Assembly: GCA_903929195.1 (NCBI GenBank)
Contig: CAIYTT010000225.1
Coordinates: 1 to 32,702, forward strand
Reading direction: 5' to 3'
Length of the DNA stretch: 32,702 nt
Source of the DNA: an uncultured Bacteroidota bacterium
Lineage (GTDB): Bacteria > Bacteroidota > Bacteroidia > Chitinophagales > Chitinophagaceae
The stretch's first letter is position 1. Each line of letters begins with the position of its first letter. A program made the position numbers and the translations under genes. The notes beneath the pieces were generated by a model. That model was not told the origin of the DNA and ran no database searches. It saw only the letters and a program-made list of their open reading frames with translations. Shown piece by piece: positions 17,167-24,459 of the stretch.

Positions 17167-17866
17167 TTTTTTAGTTGTTTTTGTAACTAATTCTGTTTAT
17201 TGCCAAACAGCAACAGACACAACAAAAAGCGATACAACGCAAGAAAAAACTATAAGAAAGGATTTTGGAGGGAAACAAATTTGCTTCTCTGCCGATATTT
17301 TTCACCCGGTATATAATTACTTATATGCCAACCAATCTGCTTACGAATTCACTTTAGATTATTACCTGCATAAAGACCTCTATATGATTGCAGAAGGTGG
17401 ATGGGGAAGTTCGAATGTAGATTATTCAGACCTTAAATATAAAACAAATAATAGCTTTTTTAGGTTTGGTTTAAATCGTTCCTTACTTATAAAAAATGAC
17501 TCCAACGACTGGGATATGATGTGTATAGGTATCCGGTTGGCTATGGCAAACATTAAAAGAAGTGCTGCTTCTTATACTGTAATAGATAGTTTATGGGGCA
17601 GCAGCCCGGGTAACCTACCCGACAAAAGCTTTATTGCCACCTGGCTTGAATTAGATATGGGCACAAGAGTACAATTAGTAAATTGCCTTTCAGCCGGCTG
17701 GACAATTCGTGCTAAATTCTTACTTAATGGAAAATCTTTCAGCGACCTTGCCCCCAGTTTTATTGCCGGATACGGCAGAGGAGACAAAAATGCAGTTTTT
17801 GATGTTAATTTCTATATTAGTTATGCCATAAGATGGCGTAAAGAAATAAAAAAAGAAGGTAAGTAA
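17120..17866 (+). CDS. DUF6048-like outer-membrane protein
   Basis: A 248-residue exported protein with an N-terminal hydrophobic signal ending VYCQTA. A Thr/Asp-rich linker leads into IRKDFGGKQICFSADIFHPVYNY. Alternating hydrophobic strands (MIAEGGWGSS, FFRFGLNRSLL, WLELDMGTRVQLV, FDVNFYISYAIRW) suggest a small beta barrel. It fits the DUF6048 family, which is commonly encoded beside DUF6452 lipoproteins. The gene starts inside the previous one with a 47-base overlap, so the whole pheT run is probably one transcript. It converges with the PH-domain gene downstream. The function of the family is not known. Confidence 0.72.
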   Translation: MLIQNILKYTFIQIINFLVVFVTNSVYCQTATDTTKSDTTQEKTIRKDFGGKQICFSADIFHPVYNYLYANQSAYEFTLDYYLHKDLYMIAEGGWGSSNVDYSDLKYKTNNSFFRFGLNRSLLIKNDSNDWDMMCIGIRLAMANIKRSAASYTVIDSLWGSSPGNLPDKSFIATWLELDMGTRVQLVNCLSAGWTIRAKFLLNGKSFSDLAPSFIAGYGRGDKNAVFDVNFYISYAIRWRKEIKKEGK

Positions 17867-17955
17867 TTAATGGTAAAAATGATTTATTACAGCACTTTAT
17901 ATGTATAATAAATACTGTTTTATATCTATTAAATAATTTAAATGCTATTATCCAA

Positions 17956-18522
17956 TTATCTATTGCTCTGTAAGTACGTAATCATAATAATATCATATAC
18001 TTTTTCCACATCTTGTATAAATTCTAAACGTGGTGGTGGTTGCTTTATTCCAGTCCACTCCAAGCCTTGCATTAATGAATAATGGAAATATGTTGTGCCT
18101 AAGGTAATTGTGCCGCTTTTGTCCTTAAATTGGTTAAGTGAAATTGCTGAGAGTGTTTTTATGTTTAAAGATTTAAATTCTTTGCTAAAAATGCCTGATT
18201 TTATAATAATTCTATCTTGCGTAATTCCATAACAAGTATTTTCTCTTTTTTTTGCATCTAAAAAAAAGCGTCCCACAACAACGTAGAGCCATATAAGAAC
18301 AATTAGTATTCCAAAAATGAAGGGACCAATGAAGGGACCATTGGAAAATAATACCGTCATAATCAAAAAAAATGGAACCCCTCCCCAAAGTAAACTAAAC
18401 GGGATAAGGAAAACATCAGAACTGCGAAATACAATTCCAGTTTTTGGTTTACCCGTCCAAATGAATTTTTCATCATTACCTAAACATGAATTTAATTCAG
18501 TTTCAATTTCAAAATCTATCAT
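17956..18522 (-). CDS. PH-domain (bPH2/YdbS-like) membrane protein
   Basis: A 188-residue protein. Residues 1-35 include DEKFIWTGKPKTGIVFR, a start typical of bacterial PH-domain (bPH2) proteins. Two membrane segments follow at about 37-58 and 63-86. After them comes the PH-like domain with YGITQDRIIIKSGIFSKEFKSLNI, the typical strand pair of this family. Related proteins have unknown roles in the membrane. It is alone on the minus strand, convergent with the DUF6048-like gene and divergent from the VOC gene. The 274 bases upstream to the VOC start hold only AT-rich DNA. Confidence 0.78.
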   Translation of the reverse strand: MIDFEIETELNSCLGNDEKFIWTGKPKTGIVFRSSDVFLIPFSLLWGGVPFFLIMTVLFSNGPFIGPFIFGILIVLIWLYVVVGRFFLDAKKRENTCYGITQDRIIIKSGIFSKEFKSLNIKTLSAISLNQFKDKSGTITLGTTYFHYSLMQGLEWTGIKQPPPRLEFIQDVEKVYDIIMITYLQSNR

Positions 18523-18768
18523 ACAATTAAAAAAATCCTTTAAACATACATTGTAATCTTGATATTTTGAATCTACTATCTAAAAGTAATAAAAAAAACA
18601 TTACTAAAACAAATATAACCTTCTGTTTTAGTATTCCGAAAAAACAGATAATATAACTTATACATATATACATGAAAAAAAATTATGAGTATCTATGGTG
18701 CAATAAAAGGAATTTATAAGTGTATTTTACTTTTTAAGAACAATAGTTTTAAAATAAATAAAAAAGTG

Positions 18769-18776
18769 TAATTTTG
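18769..18776 (+). promoter_or_regulatory. Candidate -7 box for the VOC gene
   Basis: TAATTTTG matches TAnnTTTG and ends 20 bases before the ATG at 18797. That supports the longer start, including the membrane anchor, as the one used. No convincing -33 element was seen. Confidence 0.4.
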
Positions 18777-18796
18777 AAAATCAAAAATTTTAGACA

Positions 18797-19273
18797 ATGA
18801 AACGGACAATTTTAACTATAACACTAATTGCTACTTCGTTTCTATTTGGTTTTGCATTAAATACAATTATACATAACAAAGATAAAAATAAAAAAATGAA
18901 AAAAGTAACCGGTATTGGGGGCGTTTTCTTTAAATGTAAAGACCCAAAAGCAATAAATGAATGGTATAAAACACATTTAGGGTTTGACACAAGCCCGTAT
19001 GGAACCAGCTTTGAATGGCGACAAGTTGATGACAGCACTAAAAAAGGACTAACCCAGTGGAATCCTTTTGCTGAAAACACGAAATATTTTGAGCCATCAA
19101 CAAAAGAATTTATGATAAATTATAGAGTAGAAAATTTAGAAGCTTTGGTTGAAGAACTAAGAAAAGAAAACGTAACTATAGTTGATAAAATTGAGAGTTA
19201 TGATTATGGAAAATTTGTTCATATTTTAGACCTTGAGGGCAATAAAATTGAATTGTGGGAGCCACATGATTAA
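18797..19273 (+). CDS. VOC-family protein with N-terminal membrane anchor
   Basis: A 158-residue protein. A single glyoxalase/bleomycin-resistance (VOC) domain spans about 37-156: VTGIGGVFFKCKDPKAINEWYKTHLGF, then FMINYRVENLEALVEELRK and the closing strand GNKIELWEP. VOC domains are metal-dependent enzymes or binding proteins; this one cannot be tied to a substrate. The first 30 residues (MKRTILTITLIATSFLFGFALNT) form a hydrophobic segment not usual in cytosolic VOC proteins. An ATG at 18896 would give the anchorless form, but the -7 box at 18769 favours the long start. It is transcribed alone and ends at a clear terminator. Confidence 0.82.
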   Translation: MKRTILTITLIATSFLFGFALNTIIHNKDKNKKMKKVTGIGGVFFKCKDPKAINEWYKTHLGFDTSPYGTSFEWRQVDDSTKKGLTQWNPFAENTKYFEPSTKEFMINYRVENLEALVEELRKENVTIVDKIESYDYGKFVHILDLEGNKIELWEPHD

Positions 19274-19290
19274 ATTTTATTTAAAATAAT

Positions 19291-19333
19291 AAAAGGCATG
19301 ATGAATATATAGAATACTCATCATGCTTTTTTT
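19291..19333. terminator. Bidirectional terminator between the VOC gene and the stress cluster
   Basis: GCATGATGA at 19296-19304 pairs perfectly with TCATCATGC at 19318-19326. The stem is preceded by AAAAG and followed by seven T residues. It lies between the convergent VOC gene (stop 19273) and the 106-residue protein gene (stop 19357) and can serve both. Confidence 0.9.
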
Positions 19334-19356
19334 ATAAAAGGTAGTAGCTACTTATT

Positions 19357-19677
19357 TTATAGTAAAATAATAAGTAGAATAATAATTAAAATAATTGCAC
19401 CTACAGAAAGATAAATACCACCCCCCATTTCGCTAAGAGACTGTTTCATACTACGGATTTCTGTTTTTAAACTTTTACGTTCAGTAAAAGTTATGTTCGC
19501 ATTGTCAATTGCATTTACAGCATTTAATTTCAATTGCATTCCATTGATTTCAGTTGGTTCTTTAGCATTGTCAACAATATTTGTAGTTTCCGGAAGAACA
19601 AAAGCAGCCTTAGATTGTATTGGTAAAATTGACAATGACAAGCATATTGCCACTAAAAATAAATAGATTTTTTTCAT
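19357..19677 (-). CDS. Small exported protein with C-terminal membrane segment
   Basis: A 106-residue protein. The signal peptide MKKIYLFLVAICLSLSILPIQSKA is followed by a mature part with a helical stretch FTERKSLKTEIRSMKQSLSEMGGG. A strong C-terminal membrane segment (about 89-106, almost all Ile/Leu/Val) ends the protein. No domain is recognised. It is the last gene of the minus-strand stress cluster. The layout (signal, charged helix, tail anchor) suggests an inner-membrane protein facing the periplasm. The start is clear, with no competing Met upstream. Confidence 0.7.
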   Translation of the reverse strand: MKKIYLFLVAICLSLSILPIQSKAAFVLPETTNIVDNAKEPTEINGMQLKLNAVNAIDNANITFTERKSLKTEIRSMKQSLSEMGGGIYLSVGAIILIIILLIILL

Positions 19678-19712
19678 GATTATTGTTTTTAAATGTTAAC
19701 TAAATTGTTTTT

Positions 19713-19868
19713 TTATATAATTTTATTTCCTTGAATAATTCGTAATAAAACAGCTATTATTGCTATAACCAACAGAATGTGAATAAGCCCACCGGCATTA
19801 AAGCCTATGAAACCAATTGCCCAACCAATAATCAGAATGACTGCTAATATATAAAGTAGATTTCCCAT
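19713..19868 (-). CDS. lmo0937-type small membrane protein (51 aa)
   Basis: A 51-residue gene. From the ATG at 19868 it reads MGNLLYILAVILIIGWAIGF, then IGFNAGGLIHILLVIAIIAVLLRIIQGNKII, then stop. Two hydrophobic segments with a Gly-Trp-Ala-Ile-Gly-Phe turn and a central NAGGLIH are the pattern of the lmo0937 family of tiny membrane proteins. These are common in Bacteroidota stress clusters near CsbD and YtxH genes. It lies 35 bases from the 106-residue protein gene and 40 from the barrel gene, in the same orientation. Function is unknown; small envelope-stress peptides of this kind are often highly expressed. Confidence 0.85.
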   Translation of the reverse strand: MGNLLYILAVILIIGWAIGFIGFNAGGLIHILLVIAIIAVLLRIIQGNKII

Positions 19869-19908
19869 GTTTTATTTTTTTTATTTTGATAAATAATATG
19901 TTTTTTCC

Positions 19909-20484
19909 TTAAAAATGAAACCCTAATCCTAAAGTAGATACACCTGTTGATAAGTCAAGATATATCCCTGTTTTTTTAGTTATATGATATTCAGCTCCTA
20001 CATGCAAGTCTAAATATAATGGTCCTGAGCCGTCATTAACTGTAGTTGCGCCATAATAACCTGATTCCCAAACAGTGCTTCTAATTGCAATACCCAATGA
20101 ACCAGCCAAGTAAAAGTCCCAATTAGAATTTGCATGCAGCAAATTGTCGAAATAATAAAAAGCCTTTACACCTATCGGAATTACTGTTTCGCGGTAATAA
20201 TAATTACGGTATTGATATTGAGGGTCGCCCCAGTAATTATAATTCTGATAAGAGTAATAGCCAATAAACGGAGCCAATGTAAAATTACGAGCAACATCAA
20301 TTTCATAATCTGCATGTAATACCGGTAATGAGTGTCCTACATATCCGTAATAACCTAAGCCTACACCTATATTAAGCGTATTGCCATAATATTCTTGTCT
20401 TTGTGTATGCTGTTCTTGTGCGTTTCCATTTTTTACAACACACAAAACAAAAAGAATGAACAATGTAATTTTTGATATTTTCAT
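19909..20484 (-). CDS. Outer-membrane beta-barrel protein
   Basis: A 191-residue protein with signal peptide MKISKITLFILFVLCVVKNGNA ahead of QEQ. The mature part is Tyr/Gly-rich with alternating strands: NIGVGLGYYGYVG, FTLAPFIGYYSYQNY, TVIPIGVKAFYYF, WDFYLAGSLGIAI, LYLDLHVGAEYHI, and a final STGVSTLGLGFHF ending in Phe. This is the shape of a small 8-strand barrel of the OmpW/PorT kind. A Tyr-rich loop (GDPQYQYRNYYYRE) is probably extracellular. It sits in the middle of the stress cluster. Role unknown, presumably outer-membrane maintenance. Confidence 0.8.
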   Translation of the reverse strand: MKISKITLFILFVLCVVKNGNAQEQHTQRQEYYGNTLNIGVGLGYYGYVGHSLPVLHADYEIDVARNFTLAPFIGYYSYQNYNYWGDPQYQYRNYYYRETVIPIGVKAFYYFDNLLHANSNWDFYLAGSLGIAIRSTVWESGYYGATTVNDGSGPLYLDLHVGAEYHITKKTGIYLDLSTGVSTLGLGFHF

Positions 20485-20542
20485 TTTTTTAAATTTAAAT
20501 TTGACTTGAAATATTTAAATAGTAATTAGGGTATAGGTAAGT

Positions 20543-21295
20543 TTAATAATAATAAAACCGGTATCCCAAAGTGAACTGTGCCCATTCATTTTTATAACGT
20601 GGTGTTGTAGATGTACCATCTCCATTATTATTTTGTACATCCCAACCAACTCTTGCCCCCAAAGCAACATGGCTGATATTAACATCGAAACCCATTACAA
20701 AGCATAAAGTATTTCTACGTATATTATCGTTTTCAAATCCTTTTTCTTGCTCTATACTTGTTGTAGCATTTGTAAACACATCTTTTTGGTTCAACAAATA
20801 AGAATATTGAGGACCAACAAGTAAAGTAAGAAAAGGACTTGGTTTAAAAGCAAAGAAAATAGGTATATCCAAATAATTGGTAGTACGAGTAAAATCATAA
20901 TTGCTACCCAAGAAAGAACCTGTGCCATGAAACCCTTTTTGAGAATATAATAATTCAGGCTGAATACCGATATACCGTATCAATGGAATGGAAACAAAAC
21001 CACCTAATGCCAAGCCCATCTTACTGTCTGCCTGAAAATCCTGACCTTTTGAATCATAAACATTAGAGAAATTAGCCCCTATTTTTAAACCTACAGTCAT
21101 ACGTTCGCGAATATATAAATTCGTTTTAACGGGTTCAACCGTATTTTCATGACGATTACTGTTCTCTTGTTGTTCTCTATTATTATTTTCCTGCTGCCTG
21201 TTATTATTTTCTTGCTGTCTTGTATTATCATTTTGTGCAGTAACTAAATTTGCAGTAGCAACAATCGCAGTAAGAATTAAAATTATTTTTTTCAT
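20543..21295 (-). CDS. PorT-family outer-membrane beta-barrel with Q/N-rich linker
   Basis: A 250-residue protein. After the signal peptide (MKKIILILTAIVATANLVTA) there is a linker of about 30 residues built from RQQENNN-like units, repeated about three times. The barrel then starts with MTVGLKIGANFSNVYDSKGQ, typical of the outer-membrane beta-barrel family PF13568. Later strands include LALGGFVSIPLIRYIGIQPELLYSQKG and the final FTLGYRFYYY. The Q/N-rich repeat matches a tandem DNA repeat near 21165-21235, which may vary in copy number. It lies 58 bases upstream of the other barrel gene in the same orientation. Confidence 0.83.
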   Translation of the reverse strand: MKKIILILTAIVATANLVTAQNDNTRQQENNNRQQENNNREQQENSNRHENTVEPVKTNLYIRERMTVGLKIGANFSNVYDSKGQDFQADSKMGLALGGFVSIPLIRYIGIQPELLYSQKGFHGTGSFLGSNYDFTRTTNYLDIPIFFAFKPSPFLTLLVGPQYSYLLNQKDVFTNATTSIEQEKGFENDNIRRNTLCFVMGFDVNISHVALGARVGWDVQNNNGDGTSTTPRYKNEWAQFTLGYRFYYY

Positions 21296-21336
21296 TTTTA
21301 TATGTATTTGTGTGTTGTTAAATCACTTATTAACGC

Positions 21337-21768
21337 TTATTTACTTTGTAAATCTTTAAAATCTTGAGCTAAACCATCCATTTGTCTATTAAAATCTGAT
21401 TGAAAAGCTTCCCAGTTTTCTTTGGTTGAAGCTTTAAAATCATCCATTTTCTTTTGTAGGTCAGAATTTTTTTGCTCTATTGCATCTAATTTCTTTTGAT
21501 TATCAGCTTTTATATTTTTCTTTTCTTTTTCCATTCTTTCTTTAAAATCGGCATAGCTTTTATTATTTGCTGCAATTTTATCAGCCGTTTGTTTACGGTA
21601 ATTATCAATATCTGTTTGATAATCGGCATTTGCCTTATCTAAACTTTTATTTGCTTCCGTAACATTGTTTTGAGCATTTTCCACTTTTTGTGCAGGGCTA
21701 TCGCAACCTGTAAATGTAACAACTGAAGTAAGACCTACTATTGTAAGCACTAATACTGTTTTTTTCAT
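21337..21768 (-). CDS. Coiled-coil lipoprotein
   Basis: A 143-residue protein with lipobox TFTGC (Cys22). The mature protein is Lys/Asp/Asn/Gln rich and almost wholly alpha-helical coiled coil (VENAQNNVTEANKSLDKANA, then KERMEKEKKNIKADNQKKLD). It has no membrane segment beyond the signal. It resembles Lpp-like or peptidoglycan-spacer lipoproteins in shape, but not detectably in family. It lies second in the stress cluster after csbD. It probably links or spaces the outer membrane and the periplasm; this is inference from architecture. Confidence 0.75.
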   Translation of the reverse strand: MKKTVLVLTIVGLTSVVTFTGCDSPAQKVENAQNNVTEANKSLDKANADYQTDIDNYRKQTADKIAANNKSYADFKERMEKEKKNIKADNQKKLDAIEQKNSDLQKKMDDFKASTKENWEAFQSDFNRQMDGLAQDFKDLQSK

Positions 21769-21826
21769 TTTATTATATTTTTTTGATGTTTGAGATGATT
21801 TGTAATTTTTTTACTTTTTTTAGGGG

Positions 21827-22015
21827 TTATAATTCAGAAATAATTCTGTGTATCTCTTCTTTCGTTTTACCCATTTTGCTTTGCAATCTACCCATAAGTT
21901 CATCCTGTTTTCCTTCAATTAATAACAGGTCGTTATCGGTAAGCATGGCATATTTTTGTTTAAGTTTTCCTTTGGTTTCATTCCAATTTCCTTTAAATTC
22001 TGTAATGTTTATCAT
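21827..22015 (-). CDS. CsbD family stress-response protein
   Basis: From the ATG at 22015 the product is 62 residues starting [20 protein letters not shown], the classic start of CsbD-like proteins, followed by [20 protein letters not shown]. The reading frame is open further back to 22054, but those 13 residues ([10 protein letters not shown]) do not belong to the family. CsbD proteins are small cytoplasmic helical proteins induced by general stress (sigma-B in Bacillus); their mechanism is unknown. It is the first gene of the six-gene minus-strand cluster and probably defines its stress regulation. Confidence 0.92.
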   Translation of the reverse strand: MINITEFKGNWNETKGKLKQKYAMLTDNDLLLIEGKQDELMGRLQSKMGKTKEEIHRIISEL

Positions 22016-22597
22016 TTTCTTTTCTTTAGATGTGAAGTAATTTCCACAGCACAAAGGTCTATTAGTTGCAGCCCGTAAGTGTTACACAACTACAAGTGAT
22101 AGTTACATGATTTACATGTATTGGTGATATAGCTTAGTAAATGACTTAATATATTAAAGGAAGAATACAACCTTCGTTGTTTTGGTGGACAGCTTGCAGG
22201 TGATGAGGAGATTTTGCGAAAAGCGGAATGACGTTCAGGGGTGGTCGGGCAGAATGACGGTTAAAGTAGGTCGGGAGGGTTTTGGGATGGTCAAAAACCG
22301 GGTGGAAAAGAATGGAGGTTGAAAGCTCAATCAACGGTCGTAGTTCCGTCCTTTGACAAATCTCCTTAGGATTGGCAGTTAGTCATATAAGTGTTTTAAT
22401 TTGACAACTTTTTCAAGTTGTAAAATTGGGGGAAATGTTTTCATAAAAGGAGTTCACCGCTTCCTGATTCCTATGAAACATTAGGAAGAAGGGTGGGCTA
22501 GAGTTGTTAAATATTTAATTTAGCTATTCCAAGTAAATCCTCCCGTTGTTACAGGATTTCGCTCATTAAAATTTTTGTGCCATTGCATGGTCGCTTT
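22016..22597. other. Gene-free interval with a G-rich islet and a small hairpin
   Basis: No credible gene lies here. Positions 22201-22380 are about 48 percent GC by my count, against about a third around it. Over 22201-22320 the plus strand has about 49 G and 11 C, a marked skew. Two approximate copies of a 25-base unit start with GAATGACG at 22226 and 22252 and end with GGTCGGG. A 7-bp hairpin (ACAACTT/AAGTTGT) is at 22404-22421. CTTCCTGATTCC at 22460-22471 recurs in the palindrome at 23521. A remnant of a mobile element or a structured RNA are both possible. Confidence 0.55.
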
Positions 22598-22993
22598 CTA
22601 TTCTGTAAAGACAATTCTTTCTTTAACAAGGTTATATACTTGTATTGCTATATTGTAATATTGTTGTGCCTCTTCCATTTCAGGCATTTCGTTATAATCG
22701 GGATACCTGCCGGCTACAGCATAATCATTGATATTATTGGTTTGAATGGTGCGAAAAATAGTATCAAATTTAGCACATTCATATAAAAGAAAATCAATAT
22801 CGTGTGTTTTCTTTATTTCACATTCATGGTAACATAAAAATCCTTTCAAACTTTTTTCAATGGATTGCTGGCAATGGAAGCATGCATAATCCAGTATGAT
22901 AGGTTCCAATTCAATTAGTCGCTGGGCTGCAATAATATCATTATGAGCTTTCTGAAGCCAAGCAGAGATGTATTCTTTTAATTCTTCTTTCAT
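22598..22993 (-). CDS. HEPN-domain protein (toxin partner of MNT)
   Basis: A 131-residue helical HEPN protein (PF05168 type). It starts ISAWLQKAHNDIIAAQRLIE and has ACFHCQQSIEKSLKGFL at 37-53, KKTHDIDFLL at 61-70 and GRYPDYNEM at 95-103. The RX4-6H RNase motif of many HEPN toxins is not visible, so it may belong to the non-catalytic or substrate-binding HEPN group. Its start overlaps the MNT gene stop by 4 bases (ATGA), so the pair is co-translated. Related pairs act as toxin-antitoxin systems in which the MNT enzyme modifies the HEPN toxin. Toxicity here is inferred from family and context only. Confidence 0.88.
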   Translation of the reverse strand: MKEELKEYISAWLQKAHNDIIAAQRLIELEPIILDYACFHCQQSIEKSLKGFLCYHECEIKKTHDIDFLLYECAKFDTIFRTIQTNNINDYAVAGRYPDYNEMPEMEEAQQYYNIAIQVYNLVKERIVFTE

Positions 22994-23307
22994 AAATCAA
23001 TACCTTCCATTATGGCTGTTTTTACAATATGACCCGGCAGTTCTTTTTTTACATTTACTTCATCCTCGCTAAAAAATAATAAGTCAAATGGTGCATGAAG
23101 AGCGTTAATCAAATCTTTATGTATGAGATTGCTGCTGCTTAGCCAAACAGTTTTAGCCAGTTTATGGGGTGTTACTACCATCAGGTCATAATCGCTATAT
23201 TTGTCAGAATCACCTCGTGCATGTGAGCCGAAAAGAATAATCCGGGCTTCTGGAAGATAAGCATGCACCTTATTTTTAATAATTGTCAAAACCTCCTTGT
23301 CTGCCAT
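22990..23307 (-). CDS. Minimal nucleotidyltransferase (MntA-like antitoxin)
   Basis: A 105-residue MNT protein. The active-site pattern GSX10DXD is complete: GSHARGDSDKYSDYD at 27-41, with Asp39 and Asp41. A third Asp is likely at 75 in PFDLLFF. In characterised MntA/HepT pairs this enzyme adds AMP to the HEPN toxin and silences it. It overlaps the HEPN gene by 4 bases and lies upstream of it, the usual order for such pairs. A box reading TAACTTTG on the minus strand lies only 5 bases before the start codon, so the mRNA may be nearly leaderless. Confidence 0.92.
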   Translation of the reverse strand: MADKEVLTIIKNKVHAYLPEARIILFGSHARGDSDKYSDYDLMVVTPHKLAKTVWLSSSNLIHKDLINALHAPFDLLFFSEDEVNVKKELPGHIVKTAIMEGIDL

Positions 23308-23311
23308 TGTG

Positions 23312-23319
23312 CAAAGTTA
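23312..23319 (-). promoter_or_regulatory. Candidate -7 box abutting the MNT start
   Basis: Plus-strand CAAAGTTA reads TAACTTTG on the minus strand, an exact TAnnTTTG match. The box ends 5 bases before the MNT ATG, so transcription would begin at or next to the start codon. No -33 element is clear. Confidence 0.35.
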
Positions 23320-23520
23320 TGCTTTTTATAAAATGTTTTGAAATTATGCTGGTTTGGATATTTATTCTTCCTTCCTAGTTCTTGCTAATTTTTCGCAGTG
23401 AATCCGGAAGTAGAATGAAACTGCTTCGAAGGCATTTACTTGATAATGCTAAATGAAAGTAATGATTTCTTAGCTATAACTCTTTTCATTTAACTATGGT
23501 TCTTTGAATACGTTTGCGGT

Positions 23521-23570
23521 TTTATTTATACTTCCTGATTCCCTGAGGAAAACTAAGAAGTATAAATAAA
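23521..23570. repeat. Perfect 14-bp inverted repeat (hairpin) beside the MNT-HEPN pair
   Basis: TTTATTTATACTTC at 23521-23534 is the exact reverse complement of GAAGTATAAATAAA at 23557-23570. The 22-base loop contains a nested TTCC/GGAA stem (23539-23550). It lies between two divergent genes, so it is not their terminator. The 12-mer CTTCCTGATTCC in its left part (23531-23542) also occurs at 22460-22471 on the other side of the MNT-HEPN pair, next to a shorter CTTCCT/AGGAAG hairpin. It looks like a small palindromic repeat element. Confidence 0.75.
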
Positions 23571-23620
23571 TTTAAAATAAGCTCATATAAACTAAAATAT
23601 TTCTTGTAAATTGGCATTCG

Positions 23621-23639
23621 AAAAATTGCGATTACAAAA
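23621..23639. repeat. 19-nt motif, copy 2 (inverted relative to 13393)
   Basis: AAAAATTGCGATTACAAAA is the exact reverse complement of 13393-13411. It lies 21 bases before the start of the secreted-protein gene and next to AACTTTTG (23638-23645), a one-mismatch -7 box. Both copies are therefore in putative promoter regions. Confidence 0.5.
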
Positions 23640-23660
23640 CTTTTGTTATAAATCATTTTT

Positions 23661-24251
23661 ATGAAGCAAATCCTAACTATTATGTCCTTGTTGCTTATTG
23701 GCTTACAATCATTATTTGCACAAGGTAAAAAAGATTATCTCCATGTACCCGGCCCATTAAAATTTGAAAATACTTTTTATTTTCTCAGCGATAGTTATCA
23801 TCCTGAAGAATACTATTATAAGCAAGAATATATACCAAAGGGAGAATCTGCAGATAAATTTATTTCAATGATAACCATTGATGTGTTAACTGTGGATATG
23901 ACTGTAAAAGATGTTGTAACCAAAAAAATTGAAGAGATTAAAGAAATGCAAAAAACAGACCCGATTGTAAAGTATGAATTGTATGAACAATCGGAAAAAG
24001 GTGAATATATGCTCGACTTCCTCTTAAGTCAAACTGTTAATGGTCATGTACAAATCATAGAATGGAATCTATATAGGTATAAACTATATTCTGATCAAAA
24101 TGGTAAAAAAGGGGTTATTCTTTACGCATATACCATGCGAGGGTATGAAAGTAAAACAAAAGAGTTTCTTACCAAACTTAAAGAAAACAGAAAGAAATTT
24201 GATGATGCATTTGGAGTTTATAAAATACCGGCAATTCAAATCAATAAATAA
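23661..24251 (+). CDS. Hypothetical secreted protein
   Basis: A 196-residue protein with signal peptide MKQILTIMSLLLIGLQSLFA and cleavage before QGKK. The mature part (LHVPGPLKFENTFYFLSDSYHPEEYYYKQEYIP) is followed by VDMTVKDVVTKKIEEIKEM and a central WNLYRYKLY. It ends in a Lys-rich helix (TKEFLTKLKENRKKFDDAFG). No domain is recognised and there is no lipobox. It is probably periplasmic or secreted. It sits between the intact and the decayed MNT-HEPN pairs, in an otherwise repeat-rich stretch. No function can be assigned. Confidence 0.72.
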   Translation: MKQILTIMSLLLIGLQSLFAQGKKDYLHVPGPLKFENTFYFLSDSYHPEEYYYKQEYIPKGESADKFISMITIDVLTVDMTVKDVVTKKIEEIKEMQKTDPIVKYELYEQSEKGEYMLDFLLSQTVNGHVQIIEWNLYRYKLYSDQNGKKGVILYAYTMRGYESKTKEFLTKLKENRKKFDDAFGVYKIPAIQINK

Positions 24252-24459
24252 AATGTTGATTTTTAATTTTCTGAATTGTTGAAAATATTCTTACCCAAAA
24301 CAAAAAATAAAGATAACCATCCCAGTTGTATCAGTTCTTCCTGAAGTTACGTAGGGCAACAGAAAGTGAGAATAATACTTGAAGTATGCTGATTTCACGA
24401 ACAAATATAGTAATTTATAAAATTAAGTACAAGATTTTTTTTTATTGTAATTTTGCTCG

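Larger units (their letters stand above)
23308..23660. other. Divergent gene-free region with imperfect inverted repeats
   Basis: This interval lies between the divergent MNT and secreted-protein genes. It contains the -7 box for MNT, an imperfect inverted repeat (about 23366-23415, ATTCTTCCTTCC against GGAAGTAGAAT), the perfect palindrome at 23521-23570 and the 19-nt motif at 23621-23639. No credible open frame is present. Confidence 0.6.

Noticed and set aside
22016-22054. Upstream start for csbD ([10 protein letters not shown])
   Set aside because: CsbD proteins start at [11 protein letters not shown]; the extra residues are not family-like.
22146-22334. A 62-residue minus-strand frame in the G-rich islet
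   Set aside because: No start context or family; its Pro/His-rich product just reflects the skewed base composition. Kept only as part of the repeat/RNA question.
24100-24282. Second frame overlapping the end of the secreted-protein gene
   Set aside because: It is a shifted-frame shadow of 23661-24251 with a Lys/Leu/Phe composition and no independent signals.
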